Below, in pieces: positions 26,885-34,970 of a stretch of DNA of 64,000 bases. The stretch's first letter is position 1. Each line of letters opens with the position of its first letter. The stretch is from Polyangium spumosum (GTDB lineage: Bacteria; Myxococcota_A; Polyangia; Polyangiales; Polyangiaceae). A model generated the notes under the pieces. That model saw only the letters and a list, made by a program, of their open reading frames with translations. It was not told where the DNA came from and ran no database searches. The DNA lies in the NCBI RefSeq assembly GCF_009649845.1, contig NZ_WJIE01000005.1:62001-126000 (forward strand), given 5' to 3'. The translations under genes and the position numbers were made by a program.

Positions 26885-27998
26885 ACCGGGGCTCGTCGTC
26901 GGGGAAGAGGGAGAGCTGGCCCTTCGGGGGCGGCTTCGGTTGCCACGAGAAGAGGTCAAGCTGCCCGGTCGGATCGGCAACCGGCGCGACGGGGATCGCG
27001 ACGGGCACGGGCGCGACCGGAGGGGGCTCGACATGAGGACGCGGCTCCGCTCCCTTGCTTCCCCCGACCAGGCGCAGGAACCCACGCCCGCCGGGCAGCT
27101 CGCGCGCCGGACCTTCCGGCTCCCGATGGCGCAGCGCTTCCTTGGCCGGCGGGTCGCACGGCTTGGCCGTCATGAGCGCGTCCAGAAGCTCCTCCATCTC
27201 CCACAGATGATCGGTCACGTGCGCGGCCATTCCCGGCGTCGTGCGGAGCGTGCTCACGATATGGCACATGTTGTAATGCACGTAGGCCAACGAGACGGCG
27301 GCGCGGTGATTCTCGGGGCGCTTGCTGAAGGCGTACGAGAGGCGCCGCATGCGTCCGATATGGTGGCGCATCGTGCCGTTCTGGCGCTCCATGTAGGCGG
27401 TGCTCGCCGTTTCGAGATCGGGCGCGCCGAAGATCGCCCGCTTCGTGACGAAGTGCGCCTCGCGCGCGGGCTCGTACCGGTGGTCATCGTCGCGGCGCCC
27501 CTTGCGGCTGTAGTTCTTGACGGTCTGCGCATAGTCGACGCCGGGCCCGAAGGACGCGCCCACGGCGGCGATGTACGGGGCGAAGCCGTCGGACACGATC
27601 GAGGGCATGACGCAGAGGCGCGCGCGGACGTCCTCCATGAACGCCCGCGCGCTCTCTTCGTTCCGCTTGCCGACGTGCCAGCCGATGACGAAGCGGCTCG
27701 TGGCCGACATGGCGACGAAGGTGTACGCCTCGCCGACGTAGGGCGGGTCCTCGGGCGTGACGCGCTTCTGCTTCTTCCCGACGTAGCTCCAAATCTCGTC
27801 GACCTGGATCAGCGACGCCGCGAGGTGCCGCGCGAGGCCGTTGTGGAGGTGCACCGCGCCGGTGCCGAACTGCAAGGACAGGCGCCCGACCGTCTCCCGA
27901 TCGACGCCCGCGATCCGGGCCGTAGCGCGCTCGCTGTTCCCGTCCACGAGCGCGGAGAGGACACGCAGGCGCTTCGATCCATCCAAGGACGCTCCCAT
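26883..27998 (-). CDS. IS1-like DDE transposase with two beta-clamp-binding motifs
   Basis: The 371-residue protein has an N-terminal helix-turn-helix region (residues 8-45) and a DDE core: D67 in VDEIWSYVGKK, D137 in VSDGFAPY and E204 in AYMERQNG, followed by the arginine-rich helix. The VDE-W-GKK motif points to the IS1-like family; it is a single frame without the usual frameshift. After about residue 290 there is a Pro-rich extension ending in QLDLF (346-350) and QLSLF (361-365), both exact matches to the sliding-clamp-binding consensus. ATG 27998 with GAGGA upstream gives the family-like N-terminus. Confidence 0.82.
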   Translation of the reverse strand: MGASLDGSKRLRVLSALVDGNSERATARIAGVDRETVGRLSLQFGTGAVHLHNGLARHLAASLIQVDEIWSYVGKKQKRVTPEDPPYVGEAYTFVAMSATSRFVIGWHVGKRNEESARAFMEDVRARLCVMPSIVSDGFAPYIAAVGASFGPGVDYAQTVKNYSRKGRRDDDHRYEPAREAHFVTKRAIFGAPDLETASTAYMERQNGTMRHHIGRMRRLSYAFSKRPENHRAAVSLAYVHYNMCHIVSTLRTTPGMAAHVTDHLWEMEELLDALMTAKPCDPPAKEALRHREPEGPARELPGGRGFLRLVGGSKGAEPRPHVEPPPVAPVPVAIPVAPVADPTGQLDLFSWQPKPPPKGQLSLFPDDEPR

Positions 27999-28150
27999 GG
28001 CTTCCTCGCCCCGGCGACGGTCTATCGGGCGCCCCGTCGCACCCTCTCCGCGTCGCCGTTGACTCGTAGAAGGTACCACGAAACGCGCGGAAAACGCGGA
28101 GAAACACACGACAGATCGGACACGGAATGTCCTAGCGCGGGGATGTGGTG

Positions 28151-28432
28151 ATGGGACGCCTAGACCACCTCTACGGCGTGCCATACAGTCTTATGACTCA
28201 GGATGAGTTCGCAGATTTCGCTGTGCGTGTGACGTGCACCATGTGCTCGTCGTTAGACGTGCACATCGATCGCACAAGATTGGCGCCACAGGTCGTACGG
28301 GTCGACGAAGACGATCTTGATGTTGTAATCGCCAGAAACAACCTAGGCGACGTAATCGTGAGGCAATATCGAAACCGAAGGCCATTCGGTGGCTATGCGC
28401 CGCCTAACTATCACGCTAGGCTATGTGCGTAG
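28151..28432 (+). CDS. Unknown protein in transposon, AT-richer (93 aa)
   Basis: The 93-residue protein has no recognised family. It contains a CTMC pair (VTCTMCSSLDVH), an acidic stretch (VRVDEDDLDVV) and a basic C-terminus. The base composition is clearly lower in GC than neighbouring genes, and codon use is less biased to G/C in third positions, which suggests foreign origin. The start could be ATG 28151 or GTG 28145/28148. It is convergent with the next gene and overlaps it by 12 bases, a layout often seen in small mobile modules. Confidence 0.5.
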   Translation: MGRLDHLYGVPYSLMTQDEFADFAVRVTCTMCSSLDVHIDRTRLAPQVVRVDEDDLDVVIARNNLGDVIVRQYRNRRPFGGYAPPNYHARLCA

Positions 28433-28897
28433 CGAGCGCCCATATTCGATAGCAGCCGCTATGGATGCTTTTATTGCACCACGAAAGCTGTCGGAAGCAA
28501 TGGAGCTTGCGTCGTAGGTGTCTCGCAATGCCACCGGACTCGCTGTCGTCAAGTCACGAGACCATTGCGTGACTACGTATAGCTTGCTGTTGTATGGATC
28601 CTCAATGACGTACACGTGATGCGTAGTCCATACTGGCGTAACAGCAACAGGAGACGAAACCTCTCTATACGTCCTGAACTTTATGGAGAGCATTGCTTCT
28701 CCAAGGTGGTAGCGGAATGACTTTACAGTCTGTCCAATTTGTGTGCCATAGCGAGTATTTATTGTTGCCTCGTGATCGATGCCAGACGCCTCTCCGAGGG
28801 CCTCCTGTGCAGCTTCAAAGATCGTTGTTTCTCGCTCACGAACAGCAGCGGCAAACTCTTGGTTCAGCTCCACTAACTCCAATTTCACGTCACTCAT
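28421..28897 (-). CDS. Unknown protein in transposon, AT-richer (158 aa)
   Basis: The 158-residue protein begins with a predicted coiled-coil-like helix (LELVELNQEFAAAVRERETT), then a mixed alpha/beta domain with several Tyr/Trp residues (VTPVWTTHHVYVIEDPYNSK, LYVVTQWSRDL) and ends in a helix. No family is recognised and no signal peptide is present. Like its convergent partner it has lower GC and weaker codon bias than the chromosome around it. Function cannot be assigned; a self-protection, toxin or partner-gene role would be speculation. Confidence 0.55.
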   Translation of the reverse strand: MSDVKLELVELNQEFAAAVRERETTIFEAAQEALGEASGIDHEATINTRYGTQIGQTVKSFRYHLGEAMLSIKFRTYREVSSPVAVTPVWTTHHVYVIEDPYNSKLYVVTQWSRDLTTASPVALRDTYDASSIASDSFRGAIKASIAAAIEYGRSLRT

Positions 28898-29122
28898 ACT
28901 CGGCCTCGTGAGTGAGCGCGCGACGCGCGACGGCGCCTTGACGGTGTGCCGTCCGCCTGCTATGTGAGCCTCCATCCGTGGCTGGATGTTGGGCGAGCAT
29001 GGCAGGCGAAAGCCTCGCGGCTCGCCCTTCTCTTTGGCAGACCCGACGAGCCCGGGATGGGCGCGCCGGCCAGACGGCGAACCGCCCAGCGCGGGCATGG
29101 ATGGTCGGTTACAGGCGTGGCG

Positions 29123-29380
29123 TCAAGAGGCAGGAGAGGTGACGGGCGCAGCGGCGTCGATCCGGGCTTCCAGCTCGCGGATGCCGCGGAGGATCTCCCG
29201 ACGCAGGAAGGCGCGTGCGTGGACGCGCCTGCTCGGTTCTGCGGTCGCATCTTCGGCGAGGGTCCGGAGGCTCGCGACGACGGGGCGCAACGCGCCCGCG
29301 TAGGCGGCCAGCGCGGCCGGGTCGGTGGTCTCGACGGGCGCCCGGAGGCGCTCGCGTTCCCTGACACGGGAGCGCTTCAT
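29123..29380 (-). CDS. Small helical protein coupled to HTH gene (85 aa)
   Basis: The 85-residue protein is Arg/Ala/Glu-rich and probably all-helical (ALRPVVASLRTLAEDATAE; HARAFLRREILRGIRELEAR). It has no recognised domain. Its ATG (29380) overlaps the stop of the HTH gene by ATGA, so the two are translated as a pair. Such an HTH/small-partner arrangement resembles regulator plus co-factor or antitoxin-like pairs, but no toxin motif is visible. The 225 bp between it and 28897 hold no gene I can support, only small hairpins and one copy of the terminal motif GTGGCTGGAT at 28978-28987. Confidence 0.5.
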   Translation of the reverse strand: MKRSRVRERERLRAPVETTDPAALAAYAGALRPVVASLRTLAEDATAEPSRRVHARAFLRREILRGIRELEARIDAAAPVTSPAS

Positions 29381-29736
29381 GCCGCCCTCCCGATGACGGG
29401 CGTGGTCACGACGAGCTTGCCGCCGAGAAGGACCTCGACCGCGACGCCCGCGGCGGCGGCGATGCGGATCGCGAGCGTGCCCGTGGGGGAACTCTTCGGG
29501 TTCGCGGCGCGGCGGAGCGTGCTCGCCGGGATCCCGGTCATCGCGGAGATCGCGCGGAAGCTTCCGAACGCGCGGCGGAGCTTGCGGACGGCGACGCGCA
29601 CGTGGCGTGCCTCGTCCTCGGAGAGCATGAGCGCGCCCGACTTGCGGCGGCTCGGCGTCTCGGTTTCGGGTACGTCGGGCGGGCAGGGCGGATCGTTCTC
29701 TTGGCCGTATGAGCCGGGCCATGACAGATCGTGCAT
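29377..29736 (-). CDS. Helix-turn-helix regulator-like protein in transposon
   Basis: The 119-residue protein has a disordered N-terminus (about 35 residues with PPCPPDVPETETPSRRK) and an XRE/lambda-repressor-like helix-turn-helix: LSEDEARHVRVAVRKLRRAF, FRAISAMTGIPASTLRRAAN, LAIRIAAAAGVAVEVLLGGK. ATG 29736 is preceded by GAGGT; a longer start at 29850 would run into the transposon end. It may control transposition or the passenger genes. It reads toward the transposase from the right end and could share a promoter near the terminal repeat. Confidence 0.68.
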   Translation of the reverse strand: MHDLSWPGSYGQENDPPCPPDVPETETPSRRKSGALMLSEDEARHVRVAVRKLRRAFGSFRAISAMTGIPASTLRRAANPKSSPTGTLAIRIAAAAGVAVEVLLGGKLVVTTPVIGRAA

Positions 29737-29848
29737 GGGCGTGACCTCGTGTGTGCGAAGTTGCGTCAAGTCGCCCCGGTGGTGTGGATAGCGCCATCGG
29801 GGCGGCGTCTTGCACAAGCGTAGATCGAGACGCGCTCGCCGGATCGTC

Positions 29849-29883
29849 ATCCAGCCACTTTCACGGATATCCGGCCACTACCC
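29849..29883 (-). repeat. Right terminal and subterminal transposase-site repeats
   Basis: On the minus strand AGTGGCCGGAT (29879-29869) and AGTGGCTGGAT (29859-29849) repeat the motif of the left end in inverted orientation, 20 bp apart. The outer 15 bp match the left terminus at 14 positions. Confidence 0.65.
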
Positions 29884-30180
29884 GTGGGCGTGACTTCCGG
29901 TCGCCCGGGCACGCCTCGACGGCCCCTCGACACGACCTCGGGTCGCCCGGTCACGCCCCGCGCCTCGTCTCGACGTGACCTCGGGTCGCCCGGGCACGCC
30001 ACGCGCCTCACCTCGACACGACTTCGCGTCACGTGCGCCCGCCTCGAAGGCCCCTCGACGTGACCTCGGGTCGCCCGGGCACGCCCCGCGCCTCGCCTCG
30101 ACGCCAGGAAAGGTCGCCTGGGCACGCGTCGAAGACCCCTCGAGGCGACCAGAGGTCGCCTGGGCACGCCCCGCGCCTCG
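29884..30180. repeat. 42-43 bp GC-rich tandem repeats, seven copies
   Basis: Cores resembling GACCTCGGGTCGCCCGGGCA start near 29891, 29933, 29976, 30019, 30061, 30103 and 30146, giving a regular 42-43 bp period; the fourth is degenerate. The linkers are of two types, one with CCCCTCGA and one with GCGCCTCG, in the order A-B-B-A-B-A-B. The linkers are themselves repeated, so this is a tandem array and not CRISPR. It abuts the transposon end and stops about 80 bp before the M23 gene, and no gene is seen in it. Confidence 0.8.
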
Positions 30181-30252
30181 TCAACCCTCGGCGCCATGCG
30201 GGGGTCGTGCTCTCGTCTTCTGCGAACCCCGAAGCTCTGGCACGATGGGCCC

Positions 30253-31257
30253 ATGCGCGTGCCCGTTCTGATCGCCTTGGCTCTCGCCGTCACGGCTTGC
30301 GAGGTTCGTGGGCCTTCGGGGTCCACCGCGGATTCCACAGCGTCGCCCGCTGGCTCGGCCGCGCCGGCCGCCTCGGCCGAGCCCGCCGCCGCTGCCGCGC
30401 CCGCGTCGAGCGCGAGCGCGGCTCCCTCCGCGGCCCCGGCGGCCGCGAGCGCCGAACCGCCGGACGCCGGGTCGCCGGACGCCGCCCCGGTCGCCGATCC
30501 GAGCCGCCTCACGATCGAGGGGCGCGCCGTGCAGGGCGGGCTCCTCCGCGCGAAGCTCGACGGCAAGCTGAAGAAGATGAACTTCCCCGGGCACCGGGCC
30601 ATCGTCAGCGACGAGGGCGAGTTCTTGATCGTATTCGGCCGCAACGCCCCGAAGCAGGAGAAGATCACGATCACGTTCGACGACGGCCAGGTCCTCGAGC
30701 GCGTCTTCGACGTGGAGCAACGCACGTACGAGACCGACAAGATCGACAACCTGCCGAAGAACATGGTCGAGCTCGACATGCCCACGCGGGTCAAGCTCAC
30801 GCAGGCCGAGCAGAAGCTCGACGTGGTCCGCAAGAAGTACACGAAAAAGAGCTGCTTCAAGGAGGCCTTCGTCTGGCCCTCGAAGGGCAAGGTCACCTCG
30901 CGTTATGGGCAGCCGCGCGTGCTCAACGGCACGGACGGCGGGATCCACTGGGGCGTCGATATCGCGGTGCCCACGGGGACGCCCGTGCGCGCGCCGGCCT
31001 GCGGCACGGTGGTGTTCGCCGAGAAAAACCTGCCGCTGAGCGGCGACACCCTCGTCATCGATCACGGCCAGGGTTTGACGTCGACCTTCATCCACCTGAG
31101 CGGCTTCTCCGCGAAGGTGGGCGACGAGGTCAAGCAGGGCCAGGTCGTCGCGCGGGTGGGGATGACCGGCCGCACGAACGGGCCCCACCTCGATTGGCGC
31201 ATGAATTTCTTCGAAGTCCGGATCGACCCGGAGCTCCTGGTCGCCGGCGCGAAGTGA
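30253..31257 (+). CDS. M23 family metallopeptidase lipoprotein
   Basis: The 334-residue protein starts with a lipoprotein signal (lipobox VTAC, C16), followed by a ~60-residue Ala/Pro/Ser linker, a middle domain, and a C-terminal M23/LytM domain. H232 and D236 (IHWGVDIA) fit the HxxxD zinc motif, and H312 in GPHLDWRM is the second histidine region; many relatives have HLH or HLD here. M23 enzymes cut peptidoglycan peptides. ATG 30253 is chosen because it begins the signal peptide. It converges on the kinase gene, 3 bases apart. Confidence 0.87.
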   Translation: MRVPVLIALALAVTACEVRGPSGSTADSTASPAGSAAPAASAEPAAAAAPASSASAAPSAAPAAASAEPPDAGSPDAAPVADPSRLTIEGRAVQGGLLRAKLDGKLKKMNFPGHRAIVSDEGEFLIVFGRNAPKQEKITITFDDGQVLERVFDVEQRTYETDKIDNLPKNMVELDMPTRVKLTQAEQKLDVVRKKYTKKSCFKEAFVWPSKGKVTSRYGQPRVLNGTDGGIHWGVDIAVPTGTPVRAPACGTVVFAEKNLPLSGDTLVIDHGQGLTSTFIHLSGFSAKVGDEVKQGQVVARVGMTGRTNGPHLDWRMNFFEVRIDPELLVAGAK

Positions 31258-31260
31258 TCG

Positions 31261-33342
31261 TCACCGCTTCGGGAAGCGCACCCGGAGGTCGTAGATGACC
31301 TTCTCCATGTTCGGGTTCTGCGGGAAACACGCGCGCCCGTGCGTCTCGAGCGCGAGGCGCGCGCGGAAGTCGCCGTCCTTCTGCGCGCGGTCGAGGAGCT
31401 TCAGCTTGTCGACGCACGAGGCATTCCGCAGGTCGAGCGCGATCCGCATCGCCGGCGAGGCCTTCTCGAGCCGCTTCTCGTCCTCGAGGAACTTGCCCGC
31501 CGCGACCGCGATCGGCGCCCTGCCCTGGCCCTCGACGAACGCATAAAGCATATCGAGGCCCACGCTGCCGAGGTCGTCGGCGAACAACTTCAAGAGCTCG
31601 CCGTCCGCGTTCTCCCGCGAGAGCTGGATGGCGAGGCCCTGCACGAGCTGCGAGAATTCGCGGTCCTTGAATGCGTCGGGCGCGCCTTTCCCGAGCTCCA
31701 GCACCACGCGGCTCGCGCCGCGCCAGTCCTGGTAGCGGAATGCATTCTTGAATTTCAGCTTCGCCGCCTCCACCTCTTCCTTCGACAGGGTGGCGGCCGG
31801 GACCGCGGCCGACGCCGGAGGCTCGGGCGCGGCCGACGCGGACGGCGCAGGGGCGACCGCCGCCGCCGACGGCGCCGGCTTGGCCACGGGCGCGGCCGAG
31901 GCTCTGGTCGTCGCCGTCGCCGTCGCCGTCGCCTGGGGCGCGACCGACGCCGTCGCATTTTTCCTCTGCTGCATCACGCGGGCCGCGTACGCCGCCCCGC
32001 AGCCGAGCGCCACGCCCACCACCACCGTGAGCACGGTCTTGGCCGACGATTTTTTCTTTTTTTGCGCCGGAGGCGCCGGGGCCTCGGTCAGCTCGACCGC
32101 TTCCATCGGCGCCGGCGGCTCCTCCGCGGCTTCGGGAGCGAGCGGCTGCGCCAATGGCAAGATGGGCTTCGGCGTCGGCTTCGACGACGGCCCGTTCACC
32201 CCTTCCGAGGGCAAGGTCACCGCGGGCGGCCTCTGCGACGACGTCGACGCGGGTGGCCTTTGTGATTGCACCGGAGGCCGCATCGAGGGGACCGACGTGC
32301 GCATGCTCGGCTCCCCCTCGTACGACTCGCTGAGCGGGGGCTCCTCCTCGCCCTCGGCGGGAGGCCCCATCTCGCGTAATGCCTCGTCGATCGCCGCCGC
32401 GACCTCGGCCCCCGTCTGATATCGGCTCGCCGGCTGCTTCTCGAGCAACTTGCGCGCGATCGCCTCGAGCTCCGGCGGCGCGGCGACGTCCGGATTGCGC
32501 TCGGCGAGGGGCGGAGGCGGCTGGAAGCGGTGCTGCATGAAGAGCTCGACCGGGTTCACCGCCGTGAAGGGGTGCTTGCCCGAGAGCATCTCGTAGAACA
32601 TCAGGCCGAGCGCATAGAGGTCGCTGCGCGCGTCGACCGCGTCCATGCCCTCCGCGGCCTCCGGGGAGAGATACGCGATCGTGCCGAAGATGGTGCCGGC
32701 GATCGTGAGGTTGCCGTACTCCTCGTCGTCACCGTCGGAGATCGAGGCGCGCGAGTCGTGTTTGTCGCGCTCGCCCGCGGAGAGCTCGTTGACCTTCACC
32801 TTGGCGAGGCCGAGGTCGATGATCTTGACGACCTCCGCCGGGCCGTCGACGACCATGATGTTGCGAGGCTTGAGGTCACGATGGACGATGTCGAGGCGGT
32901 GGATCGCGTCGAGGGCCGAGGCGAGCTGCCGCGTGAGGCGCGCGGCGCGGCGCGGCGGGAGCGGGCCATCTTGCAGGATCTGATGGAGCGTCTTGCCCTT
33001 GACGTACTCGAGGACGAGGAAATAACTCCCGTCGGGCAGCTTTCCGAAATCGGTCGCGGTCGCGACGTTCGGGTGCTGGATGTGCGCGCCGGCGATCGCC
33101 TCCCGCTCGAAGCGCTTGACGAGCTCCGGGAGATTCTCCGTCTCCGGGTGGAGGATCTTGATCGCGATGCGTTTCTTCAGCAGCAGGTGCTCGCCGCGGT
33201 AGACCGCGCCCATGCCGCCCATCGCGATGAGCTCGCGGATGCGGTACCGGTCCGAGATCACCCGGTCGATCATGCCGCGCGCGCGCTCTTGCGCCGCCCG
33301 GTCCGCCTGCGCCGTGCCGCCTTGGGGTTGCTTGGATTCCAT
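31261..33342 (-). CDS. Membrane-anchored Hanks-type Ser/Thr protein kinase
   Basis: The 693-residue protein has an N-terminal kinase domain (about residues 33-290) with the P-loop region GGMGAVYRG, K62 in IAIKIL, catalytic HRD at 154-156 (HRDLKPRN), and DLG at 176-178 in place of DFG. The loop before the activation segment carries an acidic insert (DGDDEEYG). A Pro/Ser-rich linker leads to KKKK and one membrane helix (TVLTVVVGVALGCGAAYAA), then an Ala/Pro spacer and a helical periplasmic domain of ~150 residues. The latter is not a PASTA domain; its ligand is unknown. Confidence 0.9.
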   Translation of the reverse strand: MESKQPQGGTAQADRAAQERARGMIDRVISDRYRIRELIAMGGMGAVYRGEHLLLKKRIAIKILHPETENLPELVKRFEREAIAGAHIQHPNVATATDFGKLPDGSYFLVLEYVKGKTLHQILQDGPLPPRRAARLTRQLASALDAIHRLDIVHRDLKPRNIMVVDGPAEVVKIIDLGLAKVKVNELSAGERDKHDSRASISDGDDEEYGNLTIAGTIFGTIAYLSPEAAEGMDAVDARSDLYALGLMFYEMLSGKHPFTAVNPVELFMQHRFQPPPPLAERNPDVAAPPELEAIARKLLEKQPASRYQTGAEVAAAIDEALREMGPPAEGEEEPPLSESYEGEPSMRTSVPSMRPPVQSQRPPASTSSQRPPAVTLPSEGVNGPSSKPTPKPILPLAQPLAPEAAEEPPAPMEAVELTEAPAPPAQKKKKSSAKTVLTVVVGVALGCGAAYAARVMQQRKNATASVAPQATATATATTRASAAPVAKPAPSAAAVAPAPSASAAPEPPASAAVPAATLSKEEVEAAKLKFKNAFRYQDWRGASRVVLELGKGAPDAFKDREFSQLVQGLAIQLSRENADGELLKLFADDLGSVGLDMLYAFVEGQGRAPIAVAAGKFLEDEKRLEKASPAMRIALDLRNASCVDKLKLLDRAQKDGDFRARLALETHGRACFPQNPNMEKVIYDLRVRFPKR

Positions 33343-33543
33343 GTCGAGAGGCGAGCTCGATCTTGCGAGGAGCGAGCCTCCCAGATCGAGTTCGATCGTA
33401 CCGTACCCCCTCGACGCGCGCGCGCCTAGAGGGAATGAAGTAGGGCCGCCGTCCCGGGCGATCCCGCCGCGCCGGCAGAGGCCTCCCGAGCGGCCAACCT
33501 CGACGATGACGCGCCGCGTTCGGTGGGCCTGCGAGGGCGGTTT

Positions 33544-34179
33544 TCAGTCGTGAATTTTCTCGTGCCTCGCCAGCATCTCGACGAGCTGCGTGATGCGCCG
33601 CTCGCGCGTCTCGGGCTTTTTCGCGGTCTGGATGCGAAAGAGCACGGCGAAGCGGTTCGTGGCGTCGAGCGCGGCGAAGAACGCCGCGGCGCGGGGACGT
33701 TTCGCGAACGCGGCGGAGAGATCGTCGGGCACGGTCGCGCGGCTCGGCGGGTCGTACGCCAGGTCCCAGCGGCCGTCCTTTTTCGCGCGCTCGACCTCCG
33801 CGAGCCCCGGCGGCTGCATCACGCCCGACGCGATGAGGCCGAGGGCCTTCTCCCGGTTGATCTTCGACCAGATGCTCTTCGGGCTGCGCGGCGTGAACTT
33901 CTGGAGCCACGCCGCCTCGTCGAAGCTCCTCTTCTGGCCGTCGATCCAGCCCCACACGAGCGCCACCTCGACCGCCTCCGCATAGGTGACGGACGTGACG
34001 CCGGCGCCTTTCTTGGCGAGCTTGAGCCACACGCCACGCGACGAGGCGTGGTTCGAGGCGAGCCAGGTCGACCACGCGCCCGGGTGCTCGAAGGTGATGA
34101 TGGGAGCTTCCACGGCGGGGGCCGCCTTGGTCGTCGTCTTCCTGGGCGCCGTCGCCTTCGTCGTTCCGGTCTTTTTCAT
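33544..34179 (-). CDS. YdeI/OmpD-associated-family protein
   Basis: The 211-residue protein has a Lys/Thr-rich basic N-terminus, then the YdeI-family pattern: AWSTWLASNHASSRGVWLKL, VEVALVWGWIDGQKRSFDE, FTPRSPKSIWSKINREKA and a C-terminal RxxxxxRIxQLVEMLARHEK-type helix. The biochemical function of the family is not established. ATG 34179 begins the basic segment; longer starts run into low-complexity sequence. The 201 bp between it and the kinase start hold no recognisable gene and probably the kinase promoter. Confidence 0.85.
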   Translation of the reverse strand: MKKTGTTKATAPRKTTTKAAPAVEAPIITFEHPGAWSTWLASNHASSRGVWLKLAKKGAGVTSVTYAEAVEVALVWGWIDGQKRSFDEAAWLQKFTPRSPKSIWSKINREKALGLIASGVMQPPGLAEVERAKKDGRWDLAYDPPSRATVPDDLSAAFAKRPRAAAFFAALDATNRFAVLFRIQTAKKPETRERRITQLVEMLARHEKIHD

Positions 34180-34220
34180 GCGAGAATCGTTCGCTTTCGT
34201 GTAGGCCCGGTGTTCGGGCG

Positions 34221-34919
34221 CTAGGGCGCCGCCGCGCCGAGCGCGTCGCGCTCCTTGCACGCCTCCTCGTCGCCCTCCTGGCAGGCGCGGTCGTACAGCC
34301 GGCGCGCCTTTGCGGGATCACGCGCCACCCTGTCGCCCTCGGCGAACGCCTTCGCCGCCGTCCGGCAGCCCTGCGACGCGCCGAGGGCGCAGGCGCGCTC
34401 GTAATGGCGGAGCGCGTTCGTCCAGTCGGCGGAGACCTCGCGCCCGTCCTCGTACGCCATGGCCGCGTGCAGGCACGCCGTGCTCACCTCACCCTCGCAG
34501 GCCTTCACGTAAAGCGCGACGGCGCGCCCCGCGTCTTTCGGCACGCCCATTCCCTGCATGTACATGACCCCGAGCCCATTGCAGCTCGCCGCATACCCAC
34601 CGAGGCAAGCCTTCTCGAACGCCGCGAGGGCACGCTCGTTGTTGTCGCTCTCCTTGTCCTTCGGCGTCATCAGCGCGAGCCCGAGCGCGTGGCAGCCCGC
34701 GAGATCGTTCTTGTCGCAACGATCGTCGTGCGCGGCGATCTGCGCGGAGTCCTCGCCATGGCCGGCGCCGTGGATGTAGACGAAGCGGCCCTTTTCGGGC
34801 TCCTGCGACGCGGACGCGGACGCGGCAGGCGACGGCGGCGTCGAGGCCGCGGGAGCCTCGGCGCCGCAGCCGGCGAGCAAGGCGGCGGAGGCGAAGACGA
34901 GCGAGGCGCGGGCGATCAT
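34221..34919 (-). CDS. Sel1-repeat lipoprotein
   Basis: The 232-residue protein has a lipoprotein signal (lipobox LAGC, C18), a Ser/Ala-rich spacer and a chain of Sel1/TPR-like repeats with Cys residues in matching positions: CHALGLALM, CNGLGVMYMQGMGVPKDAGRA, CLHAAMAYEDG, CRTAAKAFAEG and CKERDALG. Regular Cys pairs suggest disulfide-stabilised repeats in the periplasm or outer membrane. Such proteins usually act as protein-interaction scaffolds; the partner is unknown. Confidence 0.85.
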   Translation of the reverse strand: MIARASLVFASAALLAGCGAEAPAASTPPSPAASASASQEPEKGRFVYIHGAGHGEDSAQIAAHDDRCDKNDLAGCHALGLALMTPKDKESDNNERALAAFEKACLGGYAASCNGLGVMYMQGMGVPKDAGRAVALYVKACEGEVSTACLHAAMAYEDGREVSADWTNALRHYERACALGASQGCRTAAKAFAEGDRVARDPAKARRLYDRACQEGDEEACKERDALGAAAP

Positions 34920-34970
34920 CGCGGCGAGTTTACAGGCGGACGCGGCGCGGGGGAAGGGAGCCCGCGTCGG

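Larger units (their letters stand above)
26825..29883. mobile_element. Transposon-like element (3.06 kb) with IS1-like transposase and passenger genes
   Basis: Ends are matching 15-bp terminal inverted repeats GGGTAGTGGC[T/C]GGAT (one mismatch) at 26825-26839 and 29869-29883. GTGGGC (or CGTGGGC) flanks both ends directly and is a candidate 6-7 bp target duplication, although that string also occurs in the surrounding repeats. Inside are a DDE transposase gene at the left end and four passenger genes. Part of the interior (about 28140-28900) is visibly AT-richer than the rest of the window. Insertion split a tandem-repeat array. The ends are seen; mobility is inferred. Confidence 0.7.

Noticed and set aside
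29884-30180. Regular 42-43 bp repeats that could look like a CRISPR array
   Set aside because: The sequences between cores are themselves repeated (two linker types), so there are no unique spacers. No cas genes lie in the window.
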